A stretch of 48,510 bases of DNA from an uncultured Metabacillus sp. Its GTDB lineage: Bacteria; Bacillota; Bacilli; Bacillales; Bacillaceae. Position numbers and translations under genes: made by a program. How positions within the stretch are numbered: the first letter of the stretch is position 1; each line of letters opens with the position of its first letter. The stretch covers positions 1-48,510 of the forward strand of contig NZ_CANNCR010000032.1 in assembly GCF_947503125.1 (NCBI RefSeq), in the 5' to 3' direction. The notes below the pieces were generated by a model. That model saw only the letters and a program-made list of their open reading frames with translations. It did not search any database and was not told the origin of the DNA. Below, piece after piece: positions 25,276 through 33,999 of this stretch.

Positions 25276-26118
25276 ATGGTAAAAGGTGAAGTCAAAAAAA
25301 TAATTGTTGTCCTTATTGGAGCATTATTAAATGCAATTGCGTTGAATTTGTTTTTAATTCCGGCAAATGTATATTCAAGCGGTTTTACAGGAGTCTCTCA
25401 ACTTTTGTCCAGCGTAATTGAGCAATATACTCCTTTTTATCTTTCCACAGGTATTCTATTATTACTATTGAATATTCCGGTTGCCTTTTTAGGGTGGAAA
25501 AAGGTAGGGAAATCCTTTACCCTATATAGCTTTTTAAGCGTAGCAGCGACAACTGTATTTTTAGAGTTTATTCCAATTGCATCTTTATCTGAAGACATCA
25601 TCCTTAATGCTGTGTTTGGGGGTGTCATTCTTGCAATTGGTGTGGGGATTACCTTGAAATTTGGTGCTTCCACTGGTGGACTGGATATTATCGCAATGAT
25701 TCTTTCCAGAATGAAGGATAAGCCTGTAGGTACTTACTTTTTTATATTAAATGCCATCATTATTTTAACAGCCGGTTTGTTGTATGGGTGGGAAAAAGCC
25801 TTATATACCCTTGTGACCCTTTATGTAACAACAAGAGTTATTGATACAATCCATACGAGACATGTTAAGCTTACTGCGATGATTGTAACAAAAAAAGCGG
25901 ATGAGCTTAAAAAGGCAATCCATGCCAAGTTAGTTAGAGGGATTACCACCCTTCCTGCTAAAGGAGGCTTTACAAACGAACCAAAGGATATGTTAATTAT
26001 TGTCATAACTCGTTATGAATTGTATGATTTAGAGAGAATTATTAAGCAAGTAGATCCAAATGCGTTTACAAATATTATTCAAACAACAGGAATAATGGGC
26101 TTCTTCAGAAAGGATTAA
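25276..26118 (+). CDS. yitT: YitT family membrane protein YitT
   Basis: 280 aa, identical in length to B. subtilis YitT and in the same place. Hydrophobic helices fill the first 175 residues (VVLIGALLNAIALNLFLIPA, LLLLLNIPVAFLGW), with the GASTGGLDIIAM motif. The C-terminal DUF2179 domain carries RGITTLPAKGGFT and VDPNAFTNIIQT. The start is ATG 25276, preceded by AAGGAGGG; an upstream open frame runs through the repeat fragment and has no ribosome site. Function unknown. Paralogue of the gene at 2373. Confidence 0.9.
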   Translation: MVKGEVKKIIVVLIGALLNAIALNLFLIPANVYSSGFTGVSQLLSSVIEQYTPFYLSTGILLLLLNIPVAFLGWKKVGKSFTLYSFLSVAATTVFLEFIPIASLSEDIILNAVFGGVILAIGVGITLKFGASTGGLDIIAMILSRMKDKPVGTYFFILNAIIILTAGLLYGWEKALYTLVTLYVTTRVIDTIHTRHVKLTAMIVTKKADELKKAIHAKLVRGITTLPAKGGFTNEPKDMLIIVITRYELYDLERIIKQVDPNAFTNIIQTTGIMGFFRKD

Positions 26119-26131
26119 TGAGGTGAATGGA

Positions 26132-26605
26132 ATGGGAAGGTCGTTTTTGGCTTTCGGTATGATGCTTTTGTTATTACTAGGCTGTGCAAATGGAAATGAA
26201 AATCCTGCAAATACCATTGTTGAAGAAGGGGCGGAAGATGTGGAGAAAAAAGAGCTCGATTTTGAAGTTGACGTAAATCCTTTTTCAGATCAAGTCGAAT
26301 TTTTGCTGACGATCACAAATCATACAACAGAGACGAAAAAACTTGAATTTTCTACAAGCCAAAAGTATGAAATCATCGTCAGGGATGCAAATCAACAAGA
26401 AGTGTATCGTTATTCTCAAGGGAAAATGTTTGCTCAGGTGATGGAGTATGCTCTTATAAAACCGGAAGAGAGCATGAAATGGAATGAAGCATGGAATTTT
26501 ACAGGTCAAGGGATAAAACCTGGTGAATACGAGGCTGAAATAACTATTTTAGCTCGCAATGAAGAAAAACTTGTTGAAAAAGTATCATTTCAAATACCTG
26601 AATAA
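26132..26605 (+). CDS. BsuPI-domain lipoprotein
   Basis: 157 aa with a short lipoprotein signal (lipobox LLLG-Cys near residue 18) followed by an acidic linker and a BsuPI-type beta-sandwich (VEFLLTITNHTTETKKLEFS, YRYSQGKMFAQ, LIKPEESMKWNEAWNF, GEYEAEITI). BsuPI is the intracellular proteinase inhibitor fold of B. subtilis, but the lipobox here puts the domain on the outer face of the membrane. It begins 13 bp after yitT, so it is probably cotranscribed. ATG 26132 is preferred over GTG 26123 because GAGGTG is spaced for it. The target is unknown. Confidence 0.8.
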   Translation: MGRSFLAFGMMLLLLLGCANGNENPANTIVEEGAEDVEKKELDFEVDVNPFSDQVEFLLTITNHTTETKKLEFSTSQKYEIIVRDANQQEVYRYSQGKMFAQVMEYALIKPEESMKWNEAWNFTGQGIKPGEYEAEITILARNEEKLVEKVSFQIPE

Positions 26606-26607
26606 AC

Positions 26608-26650
26608 CTAAAGGTCTGCTCCTTTCATTTAAGAAGGGTCAGACCTTTAG
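26608..26650. terminator. Bidirectional terminator
   Basis: CTAAAGGTCTG and CAGACCTTTAG form an 11-bp perfect stem with an inner CCTTTC/GAAGG pairing. It separates the convergent lipoprotein and DUF3813 genes. Confidence 0.75.
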
Positions 26651-26654
26651 TGAT

Positions 26655-26849
26655 CTAAATAGAATCAATTGTTTTTTGAAACTCTCGCAATTGGGCTCGT
26701 TCTGCGTCTGTGCAATTCATATACGCGGAGGATAACGCATTTTTTGCTTTTAAGATCGCTTCGTATTTATCACCTTGAGCGGCTCCACTTGCAATAGAAG
26801 CTGCATGTGCAACAGATTCTCGAGCTTGTTGAAACAATTGGTTGCCCAT
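26655..26849 (-). CDS. DUF3813 family small protein
   Basis: 64 aa, helical and soluble: MGNQLFQQARESVAHAA, then AKNALSSAYMNCTDAERAQL, as in the small Bacillus DUF3813 proteins. Function unknown. Its ribosome site (GGAGGG) lies within the last codons of the preceding small gene, whose stop TAA directly abuts its ATG, so the pair is translated from one message. Confidence 0.75.
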   Translation of the reverse strand: MGNQLFQQARESVAHAASIASGAAQGDKYEAILKAKNALSSAYMNCTDAERAQLREFQKTIDSI

Positions 26850-26999
26850 TTATATCCCTCCAAGGGTATCAATCGCTTTATTTGCATTACGTGCTTCAGC
26901 TTCTGATAAAGTTGTATGGTAAGGGAACCTCTCATCGTGCTTAGTAACTGTATCTTTGCCTTGTTGAACAAAACGTCTAGACTTGTTACGGTTACCCAT
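26850..26999 (-). CDS. Small hypothetical protein, 49 aa
   Basis: A 49-codon gene with AAAGGGGGG 8 nt upstream of the ATG. The product starts MGNRNKSRRFVQQGKDTVTK and ends ARNANKAIDTLGGI. It is basic at the N-terminus with no membrane segment. No family recognised with confidence. It is directly coupled to the DUF3813 gene (stop and start codons adjacent), which supports it as real. Confidence 0.7.
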   Translation of the reverse strand: MGNRNKSRRFVQQGKDTVTKHDERFPYHTTLSEAEARNANKAIDTLGGI

Positions 27000-27108
27000 T
27001 GATAAAGCCCCCCTTTATAAATGGTGACGTTGATTCAACGTCCATATTATTTTGTACGAAATGAAAGGATATATAAATGGCAAATTGTATCTGCGTTGAC
27101 ACCGCTGT

Positions 27109-27921
27109 TTAAAGGGATAAAACACCTTTTAAATAATGGGCAATTCCATCCTCTTCATTTGACTTAGTAACATGGTTAGCAATCGCTTTAAGCTCATCTA
27201 TTGCATTTCCCATAGCCACCCCATGTCCGGCATATTGAATCATTTCAAAGTCATTATCCTCGTCTCCGAAAGCAATAATTCTCTCTGCCGGAATGTCATA
27301 ATAGGCTGCAATCTTTTGTAAGCCGACCGCTTTATTAATTCCTGCCTTTATGATTTCTATAACATGCCATGGTGCTGCCCATCTTCTATGATCAACAATT
27401 TCAGCATGCACATCTGATAAATAGGTTCTAATTTTTTCAACATCCTTTTCATCAGCATGAATAAGGATGCTTGTCACATCATCTCCAAGGCTTTCTCGCA
27501 AGTCCCCAATTTTAACCTTAGGATTTCCCATGCTAAAGATATCTAAAAGCTTTTCATCATGATAATGGAAATACACATCATCCACTATTTCAGCGAGCAT
27601 ATTATGTATACGATGCTTTTCTGCTGCCTCAATGATTTCTTTTACAACCTTCAGTTCAAGTGTTGTATGATAGGTTCCCCACTCATCGTTTTGAGGGTGA
27701 TGGACAAATGCCCCATTAAAATTAACAATCGGGGTTGTAAGTTGTAATTCATCGTAATAAATGGAGCTTGATCGAAAGGGTCTTCCTGTCGCAATACAGA
27801 CAATATGCCCAGCTGCCATCGCCTTTTGAATGACTTCCTTTGAATTCGGTGAAATCGTCTTATCGTCCTTTAAAAGAGTGCCGTCTAAGTCTAAAGCAAT
27901 TAAGAAGGGTTTCGTTTCCAT
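27109..27921 (-). CDS. yitU: Cof-type HAD-IIB phosphatase YitU
   Basis: 270 aa. HAD motif I DLDGTLLKDD with catalytic aspartates (about 10-14), motif II ATGRP, the C2B cap domain (about 85-190), motif III Lys in the GINKAVGL segment, and motif IV GDEDNDFEM. Cof-like phosphatases act on small phosphorylated metabolites; B. subtilis YitU has been linked to FMN/riboflavin-precursor dephosphorylation, which I infer only by orthology. In the same position as in B. subtilis. Confidence 0.9.
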   Translation of the reverse strand: METKPFLIALDLDGTLLKDDKTISPNSKEVIQKAMAAGHIVCIATGRPFRSSSIYYDELQLTTPIVNFNGAFVHHPQNDEWGTYHTTLELKVVKEIIEAAEKHRIHNMLAEIVDDVYFHYHDEKLLDIFSMGNPKVKIGDLRESLGDDVTSILIHADEKDVEKIRTYLSDVHAEIVDHRRWAAPWHVIEIIKAGINKAVGLQKIAAYYDIPAERIIAFGDEDNDFEMIQYAGHGVAMGNAIDELKAIANHVTKSNEEDGIAHYLKGVLSL

Positions 27922-28000
27922 ACAGTCTCCTTTTTATCTTCGACAGATTTTGTTTTTTCTTTTGCGAAATCAAACTGTTATTGTAAATTGTTTAAGTTTT

Positions 28001-28122
28001 TGACATCCAGCTCCAGCGCCTAGCCCCTCTAGGGTCTAGTCACTCATGAATTGAAGGTAAAGTACACCTTCTATTCATGAGTGGCTTATTTGCCCGAGGC
28101 TGATCAAGGCGCTTGCGCTTTA
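28001..28122 (+). repeat. Dispersed palindromic repeat, copy A
   Basis: Runs from GACATCCAGCTCCAGCGCC to AAGGCGCTTGCGCTTT. The centre is an excellent hairpin: CACTCATGAAT (28041-28051) with ATTCATGAGTG (28073-28083), a T-T mismatch, then GAAGGT/ACCTTC. Shares ends and the CTCTAGGGTCTAGTC block with copy C (47271) and ends with copy B (39444). Non-coding; lies between divergent yitU and yitV. Confidence 0.8.
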
Positions 28123-28205
28123 GTAATAGTGTATCTTTTTTCCAAGTTTCATGTCTACATGTTACAATGAATTAGAGGCAAAATAGTAGGGAGGCGCGTT
28201 TTAGC

Positions 28206-28973
28206 TTGGTAATTATTGAAAAAATGAATGTAGCAGACATTCCACTACTACATATTGTAAATCATTCAGATAAGGATAAAAAAACTCCTTTTGTTATTTT
28301 TGTCCATGGCTTTACGAGTGCGAAGGAAAACAATTTGCATTATGCTTATTATTTAGCTGAAAAAGGAGTTAGAGTGGTACTTCCTGAAGCAATATATCAT
28401 GGTGAACGAAGCAAACAGCATGATACAAAGGAATTAAGCATGAGGTTTTGGAAAATCGTTTTAAATGAAATAAAAGAAATTAACATACTTAAAGAGCATT
28501 TTGAGGAATGCGGGTTGATTGACAATCAACGAATTGGGGTAGCGGGTACCTCTATGGGAGGAATTACTACCTTAGGTGCTTTAACTCAATATGATTGGAT
28601 CAAAGCAGCAGTAAGTCTTATGGGCAGCCCTTGTTTTACATTTCTTTTAAAGGACCAGTTAGCGACTTTAGAGAAAAACGGAGTGGAATTGCCTTTATCA
28701 AAGGAAGAAATTGCAGAACAGCTTTCGCTTTTAGAACCATATGATTTAAGCCTTCATAAAGAAAAGCTGCAAAACCGGCCATTATTATTTTGGCATGGGG
28801 AACGAGATCAAGTTGTTCCATTTGCGCCTACCTTTCAATTTTACAAGGATATCATTCCGATGTATGAAAAAACACCTGAAAATTTAAAGTTTATTGCCGA
28901 TCCGTTAGCAGATCATAAGGTTTCTCGCGAAGGGGTTTTAGCGTTGGTGGAATGGTTTGACCGTTATTTGTAG
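28206..28973 (+). CDS. yitV: Alpha/beta hydrolase (esterase) YitV
   Basis: 255 aa prolyl-oligopeptidase-like hydrolase. The HGFTS oxyanion segment is near 36-40; nucleophile elbow GTSMGG (Ser near 117); Asp in WHGERDQVVPF (about 200); His in ADHKVSREG (near 239). Cytosolic, no signal peptide. Start TTG 28206 with GGGAGG about 10 nt upstream. An extended -10 (TGTTACAAT) lies at 28160. The substrate is unknown. Same position as in B. subtilis. Confidence 0.88.
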   Translation: MVIIEKMNVADIPLLHIVNHSDKDKKTPFVIFVHGFTSAKENNLHYAYYLAEKGVRVVLPEAIYHGERSKQHDTKELSMRFWKIVLNEIKEINILKEHFEECGLIDNQRIGVAGTSMGGITTLGALTQYDWIKAAVSLMGSPCFTFLLKDQLATLEKNGVELPLSKEEIAEQLSLLEPYDLSLHKEKLQNRPLLFWHGERDQVVPFAPTFQFYKDIIPMYEKTPENLKFIADPLADHKVSREGVLALVEWFDRYL

Positions 28974-29067
28974 TTTCATCAAATCAGGATTCAAGAGGCA
29001 TTTACCTTTTAATTATAAGGTTTCTTTACTATACTTGATGTACGATCTTAAGAGAGGAGCGGTAAAC

Positions 29068-29376
29068 ATGGATGAAGCATTAAAGGAAAATATACTTGGA
29101 GCACTTGAAACAGTTGTCGATCCGGAGCTAGGTGTTGATATCGTCAATCTTGGACTTGTATACGACGTTGATATGGATGAACAAGGGAAAACAGAGGTTA
29201 CGATGACCTTGACATCAATGGGCTGTCCTTTGGCAGGCACGATTGTTGAGCAAGTGAAAAATGCTCTTTATGATATCCCGGAAGTAAAGGAAGTTGAAGT
29301 CAATATCGTTTGGAGTCCTCCATGGACAAAGGATAAAATGTCCAGAATTGCAAAAATTGCTTTAGGCATTCAATAA
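29068..29376 (+). CDS. yitW: MIP18/SufT-type iron-sulphur assembly factor YitW
   Basis: 102 aa DUF59 protein. Signature ETVVDPELGVDIVNLGLVYD, then TLTSMGCPLAG with the conserved Cys, and VNIVWSPPWTKDKMS. The family helps mature Fe-S proteins. ATG 29068 is preceded by GAGAGGAG; the frame is open further upstream but without a start signal. A TATACT element lies at 29031. Own terminator follows. Confidence 0.9.
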   Translation: MDEALKENILGALETVVDPELGVDIVNLGLVYDVDMDEQGKTEVTMTLTSMGCPLAGTIVEQVKNALYDIPEVKEVEVNIVWSPPWTKDKMSRIAKIALGIQ

Positions 29377-29383
29377 GATAATA

Positions 29384-29422
29384 AAAAACATCAGTGGAAA
29401 CATACTTCACTGGTGTTTTTTA
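29384..29422 (+). terminator. Terminator of yitW
   Basis: AAAAACATCAGTG pairs with CACTGGTGTTTTT (one G-U), 11-nt loop, then T run. Confidence 0.85.
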
Positions 29423-29530
29423 TTTAAATTCGAATAGAATGATCTTCTTTTATGCAAATCAATGCATATATATAAATTGGCATACAGAGAGAAAAAATTG
29501 TTCTTTATCCTATCTTTAAAGGATTTTTTT

Positions 29531-29589
29531 GAAAAATTCATAAAAATATTTTTTATACGCTTGATTTTATTTTTATACATATTTATAAT
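29531..29589 (+). promoter_or_regulatory. argC promoter with ARG-box-like operators
   Basis: TTGATT (29561), 17 bp, TATAAT (29584) is a strong SigA promoter. Overlapping and just upstream lie AAATTCATAAAAATATTT and the inverted-sense TTTTTATACAT, matching the AT-rich ARG box (TGAATAAAAATTCA-like) bound by AhrC/ArgR with arginine. This arrangement fits arginine repression of the whole operon. Confidence 0.7.
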
Positions 29590-29636
29590 GAGAAATAATT
29601 TAGAAGATATCGAACTTAACAAGAGAAGGTGATTTG

Positions 29637-30674
29637 GTGAAAGTCGGAATTGTCGGGGCTACCGGTTATGGTGGAGTCGAACTATATCGTATCTTGTCTA
29701 ATCATCCATATGTAGAGGAGTGTATATTATATTCATCCTCTGAAATGGATGTTCCATATATTCATTCGTTTCCGCATTTAACGGATTTAAGCAGCCATAT
29801 ACTAAATAATATTGACGTGGATGAAATAAAAAACAACGTAAAGGTTTTATTTCTTGCGACCCCGCCAGGTGTATCCAGAACCTTATCACCGCAATTTATT
29901 GGATCAGATGTAAAGATCATCGATTTGTCTGGGGACTTAAGGTTAAAAAATAAGAGCGAATATGAAAAGTGGTATAAACGTGAATGTGTAGCTGAAGATG
30001 TTCTAGAGAAAGCTGTATACGGTCTTTCCGAATTAAATAAAGCGGACATAACAAAGGCTGATTTACTCGCAAATCCAGGATGTTTTCCAACTGCAACGAT
30101 ATTAGGTCTAGCACCAGTTGTCCGGGAAAAACGAATTCATGAGCAGTCCATTATAGTTGATGCAAAAACAGGCGTTTCAGGTGCAGGACGTAATGCATCA
30201 CAAGCAACTCATTTTTCTGAAGTAAACGAAAATGTAAAGATCTATAAAGTTCATGAGCATCAGCATGTACCGGAAATTGAACAAGCGCTTCACGCATTAA
30301 ATGACGCGGTTTCTTATATTTCCTTTAGCACACACTTAATTCCGATGACACGCGGAATTATGTCAACGATTTATGCTAGTTTAACAGATACGCATACGAC
30401 GGAAAAATTACTAGATTTATATAAAGAATTTTATGCGGACTCTCCTTTTGTCCGCATTCGGAAGCAAAACGAGTTTCCATCAACAAAAGAAGTTTACGGT
30501 TCAAACTTTTGCGATATAGGTATAAAAATAGATGAGCGTACCAACCGAGTTACGATTGTATCGGTCATTGATAATTTAATGAAGGGTGCGGCAGGTCAGG
30601 CGGTACAAAACTTCAATCTTATGAACGGATTTGACGAAACAACCGGATTATTCCATGCACCAATTTATCCATAA
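29637..30674 (+). CDS. argC: N-acetyl-gamma-glutamyl-phosphate reductase
   Basis: Third step of arginine synthesis, NADPH-dependent reduction of N-acetylglutamyl phosphate. 345 aa, as in B. subtilis. Rossmann loop [13 protein letters not shown] at the N-terminus, LSGDLRLKN, the catalytic Cys in ANPGCFPTA (near 148), and [11 protein letters not shown]. Start GTG 29637 is favoured (AAGGTG 7 nt upstream) over TTG 29634. Its stop overlaps the short lead into argJ. First gene of argCJBD-carAB-argF. Confidence 0.95.
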   Translation: MKVGIVGATGYGGVELYRILSNHPYVEECILYSSSEMDVPYIHSFPHLTDLSSHILNNIDVDEIKNNVKVLFLATPPGVSRTLSPQFIGSDVKIIDLSGDLRLKNKSEYEKWYKRECVAEDVLEKAVYGLSELNKADITKADLLANPGCFPTATILGLAPVVREKRIHEQSIIVDAKTGVSGAGRNASQATHFSEVNENVKIYKVHEHQHVPEIEQALHALNDAVSYISFSTHLIPMTRGIMSTIYASLTDTHTTEKLLDLYKEFYADSPFVRIRKQNEFPSTKEVYGSNFCDIGIKIDERTNRVTIVSVIDNLMKGAAGQAVQNFNLMNGFDETTGLFHAPIYP

Positions 30675-30697
30675 TGACAACCAGGGAGGAAAAAGCA

Positions 30698-31930
30698 GTG
30701 TTACAAACAGAGGAAACCCCTTGCTATACAAAAATTGAAGATGGATCTGTCGTTACACCGAAAGGATTTTCAGCCGATGGTGTTCACGCGGGATTAAGAT
30801 ATTCTAAAAATGATATAGGCGTTATTTATAGTGAAGTTCCTGCTAATTGTGCGGCAGTTTATACTCAAAGTCACTTTCAGGCAGCACCATTAAAGGTAAC
30901 ACAAGAAAGTATTGCAAAGGAAGGTCTCCTGCAAGCCATTATCGTGAACAGTGCGAATGCCAATGCATGTACAGGTGAACAAGGTCTTCAAGATGCATAC
31001 GAGATGAGAGACCGAACAGCGAAGTTGTTTCAGATTGAAAATCACTATGTAGCTGTTGCTTCAACGGGTGTTATCGGCGAATTTTTAAAAATGGATAAAA
31101 TTCGCCAAGGGATCGACCAATTAAAGCCAGAGGCGACAAAGGAAGCGGCTGTTGAATTCCAACAAGCGATTCTTACAACAGATTTAGTCATGAAAACATC
31201 ATGCTATGAGGTGATGATTGACGGGAAAAAGGTGACGATCGGCGGAGCTGCAAAGGGTTCGGGCATGATTCACCCAAACATGGCGACAATGCTTGCCTTT
31301 GTGACAACTGATGCGAATATCGATTCAGCATCTTTGCAAGGTGCCTTAAAAGAAATTACTGATAAAACATATAACCAAATTACAGTGGACGGCGATACTT
31401 CAACAAATGACATGGTGCTTGTACTCGCAAATGGTCAAGCAGGAAATGAGCAATTAAATGAAAACCATCCGCAGTGGAATGATTTTAAAGCTGCCTTTCA
31501 AATGGTTAGTGAAGAGCTTGCCAAACAGATTGCCAAAGATGGCGAAGGGGCAACAAAGCTGATTGAGGTTGAAGTGACAGGAGCGAAAACGAAGCAGGAA
31601 GCAAATCTTGTTGCGAAGAAAATCGTTGGCTCAAGCTTGGTAAAAACAGCTGTGTATGGTGCTGATGCAAACTGGGGAAGAATTATTTGCGCAGTCGGCT
31701 ATAGTGAAGCAGCAGTCGAGCCGGAAAACATCGATATTTATCTAGGTGATCTTTGCTTATTTACAAATAATAGCCCACAACTCTTTTCAGAGGAAGAAGC
31801 AAGTGATTACTTAAAAAAGGATCAAGTGAAAATTTCAGTTAACCTGGGCGTTGGAGAGGAAGCGGGCAAAGCTTGGGGCTGTGATTTAACCTATGATTAC
31901 GTGAAAATAAACGCAAGTTACAGAACATAA
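30698..31930 (+). CDS. argJ: Bifunctional ornithine acetyltransferase / N-acetylglutamate synthase
   Basis: Recycles the acetyl group from N-acetylornithine to glutamate and also uses acetyl-CoA. 410 aa. The self-processing site HPNMATMLAF places cleavage before Thr197, giving alpha and beta chains; GGAAKGSGM precedes it. Oxyanion residues TGVIGE are present. GTG 30698 is chosen as start because GGGAGG lies 8 nt upstream and falls inside the coding stretch if ATG 30674 is used; that ATG remains a possibility. Confidence 0.95.
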   Translation: MLQTEETPCYTKIEDGSVVTPKGFSADGVHAGLRYSKNDIGVIYSEVPANCAAVYTQSHFQAAPLKVTQESIAKEGLLQAIIVNSANANACTGEQGLQDAYEMRDRTAKLFQIENHYVAVASTGVIGEFLKMDKIRQGIDQLKPEATKEAAVEFQQAILTTDLVMKTSCYEVMIDGKKVTIGGAAKGSGMIHPNMATMLAFVTTDANIDSASLQGALKEITDKTYNQITVDGDTSTNDMVLVLANGQAGNEQLNENHPQWNDFKAAFQMVSEELAKQIAKDGEGATKLIEVEVTGAKTKQEANLVAKKIVGSSLVKTAVYGADANWGRIICAVGYSEAAVEPENIDIYLGDLCLFTNNSPQLFSEEEASDYLKKDQVKISVNLGVGEEAGKAWGCDLTYDYVKINASYRT

Positions 31931-31940
31931 GGAGATCAAA

Positions 31941-32720
31941 ATGTCAAAAACAGTCGTATTAAAATGTGGCGGAAGCACAGTAAACCAATTGTCAGAATCA
32001 TTTTTTCAAAGTTTACATGCATTAGTTGAGAACAACTGGAAGGTCATGATTGTCCATGGCGGCGGACCAGATATCACAAATATGCTGAAAGCTTTAAATA
32101 TTGAGACAGAGTTCGTAGGCGGGCAACGTAAAACAACAGAAGCTGTTTTGGAAGTTGCTGAAATGGTTTTAGCAGGCAAGATTAATAAACAGCTGACAAA
32201 CCTGTTACAACAAAAAGAACTTAAAGCAATTGGAATATCAGGTAGTGATGGGAGGACTTTACAAGCTGATTATTTAAATAAAGAAACATTAGGCTTAGTT
32301 GGTAAAGTGAGAACTGTCGATACCTCCATTGTTTCATTGCTAATGGAAAATGGGTATATACCTGTGATGGCGCCACTTGCACGTACTGTGACAAATGAGA
32401 CTCTAAATGTCAATGCAGACTTAGCTGCAGCAGCAATTGCCCATGCTATAGGAGCTGAAAAGTTTTTATTCGTAACAGATGTACCTGGAATTTTGGACGG
32501 AGAGAAGCAGTTGATTGATAAAATTACGCCATCTGAAATCGAAACACTGATTAACAACGAAGTCATTACTGGCGGCATGATCCCAAAGGTGCAATCTGCT
32601 GTTGCAACCTTATCAGATGTATGTAAAGAGGTCATGATTGTCAGTGGACAGCAAGCATTTATCGAGGATGACCAATTTAAGGGAACTAAAATTGTAAACG
32701 AGAAGGAGGTTTTGTCATGA
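31941..32720 (+). CDS. argB: Acetylglutamate kinase
   Basis: Phosphorylates N-acetylglutamate. 259 aa amino-acid kinase fold: VLKCGGSTV (N-terminal Lys/Gly-rich phosphate loop), [35 protein letters not shown] and GGMIPKV. It lacks the long N-terminal helix of arginine-inhibited kinases, so feedback inhibition is unlikely and control is probably transcriptional. AAGGAG 7 nt upstream; 10 bp after argJ. Confidence 0.95.
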   Translation: MSKTVVLKCGGSTVNQLSESFFQSLHALVENNWKVMIVHGGGPDITNMLKALNIETEFVGGQRKTTEAVLEVAEMVLAGKINKQLTNLLQQKELKAIGISGSDGRTLQADYLNKETLGLVGKVRTVDTSIVSLLMENGYIPVMAPLARTVTNETLNVNADLAAAAIAHAIGAEKFLFVTDVPGILDGEKQLIDKITPSEIETLINNEVITGGMIPKVQSAVATLSDVCKEVMIVSGQQAFIEDDQFKGTKIVNEKEVLS

Positions 32721-33871
32721 GTTATTTATTTCCAACCTATGCAAGATGGAATGTTACCGTAAAAGAAGCAAAAGGCACATGGGTTACTGATGAAAATGGC
32801 ACTAAATATTTAGATTTTGTCTCAGGGATTGCTGTATGTAATTTAGGTCATGCAAATGAGGAAATTATCCAGGCTGTTCATGATCAGCTCGCAAAATACT
32901 GGCATACGTCCAATATGTTTCATCAGCCGATTCAAGAGGATGTTGCGAAGGTTCTCGTTGAGAATAGTGATGGAGATGCTGTTTTCTTTTGTAATAGTGG
33001 TGCAGAAGCAAACGAAGCTGCGATAAAACTTGCCAGAAAGCATACAGGCAAATCGAAAATCGTGACGTTCCTTCAATCCTTCCATGGCCGAACATTTGCA
33101 ACGATGTCTGCAACAGGTCAGGAAAAAATTCAGCAAGGCTTTGGACCGCTTCTTCAAACATTTACCTATTTTCCTTACAATGATGCAGCTGCACTAGAGG
33201 AGTTAGAGGATGATGTGGCAGCCATTATGCTTGAGGTTGTTCAGGGAGAAGGCGGAGTTATCCCAGCACAACAGGAATTTATTGGAAAAGTTACGGAAAC
33301 ATGCAAGCGTATTGGTGCTTTACTCATCATCGATGAAATCCAAACAGGAATTGGCCGAACAGGCAAGGCTTTTGGCTACCAACATTACGGGATTTCCCCT
33401 GATATCATAACATCTGCTAAGGGGTTGGGAAATGGATTGCCTGTTGGAGCCATGATTGGTAAAGCATCGCTTATCGAAGCCTTTCAAGCAGGGAGCCATG
33501 GTTCCACTTTTGGCGGAAATCCAATTGCAATGGCAGCAGCAAAGGCAACTCTAGCAAAAATTTTCAATGATGATTTTCTAAAAGAAGTGAATGAAAAAAG
33601 TGACTATCTAGTGAATAAGCTGAATAGAATAATAGGAAATCATCCACTTGTAAAAGAAATACGTGGAAAAGGGCTATTAATTGGGATAGAATGTAAGAAA
33701 CAGGCTGGAGCTATGATTGATCAGTTAAGAGAACAGCATTTGCTCGTCATTGCTGCAGGTCCAAATGTCATCCGTCTGATCCCGCCTTTAACCGTTTCAT
33801 ATGAAGAAATTGATAAGGCAATTGAAATCATTGATAAAGCTTTTTCTCAGCAAACAGCTATCGCTCATTAA
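32717..33871 (+). CDS. argD: Acetylornithine aminotransferase
   Basis: PLP-dependent transamination of N-acetylglutamate semialdehyde with glutamate. 384 aa class III aminotransferase: [45 protein letters not shown] and the Schiff-base Lys in [15 protein letters not shown]. Start overlaps the argB stop by 4 bp (ATGA), a standard coupling. Confidence 0.95.
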   Translation: MSYLFPTYARWNVTVKEAKGTWVTDENGTKYLDFVSGIAVCNLGHANEEIIQAVHDQLAKYWHTSNMFHQPIQEDVAKVLVENSDGDAVFFCNSGAEANEAAIKLARKHTGKSKIVTFLQSFHGRTFATMSATGQEKIQQGFGPLLQTFTYFPYNDAAALEELEDDVAAIMLEVVQGEGGVIPAQQEFIGKVTETCKRIGALLIIDEIQTGIGRTGKAFGYQHYGISPDIITSAKGLGNGLPVGAMIGKASLIEAFQAGSHGSTFGGNPIAMAAAKATLAKIFNDDFLKEVNEKSDYLVNKLNRIIGNHPLVKEIRGKGLLIGIECKKQAGAMIDQLREQHLLVIAAGPNVIRLIPPLTVSYEEIDKAIEIIDKAFSQQTAIAH

Positions 33872-33888
33872 CTTGAGCATTTTTTTTA
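33863..33888 (+). terminator. Weak hairpin with T run between argD and carA
   Basis: GCTCA/TGAGC 5-bp stem, overlapping the argD stop, followed by a run of T. Possibly a partial terminator or attenuator that lowers readthrough into carAB-argF. Confidence 0.4.
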
Positions 33889-33894
33889 CAGGTG

Positions 33895-33912
33895 ATTGAA
33901 TAAAAATACTTA
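33895..33912 (+). promoter_or_regulatory. ARG-box-like site before carA
   Basis: ATTGAATAAAAATACTTA is close to the Bacillus ARG box. It suggests a second AhrC/ArgR site within the operon. No clear SigA promoter accompanies it. Confidence 0.5.
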
Positions 33913-33999
33913 GTGTTTAATAAATATCCAAATAGGTTTACATCTATGAGGAGCATACGTTTAGAAGGATCATTTAAGACAAACGAGAGGTGCAAACAG

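Noticed and set aside
28001-28122. CRISPR array or rRNA/tRNA fragment
   Set aside because: The repeats are dispersed, palindromic and not spaced by unique spacers; there are no cas genes and no tRNA-like folds.
28957-29067. Longer yitW start overlapping yitV
   Set aside because: The added residues do not resemble the DUF59 family, and ATG 29068 has a strong ribosome site.
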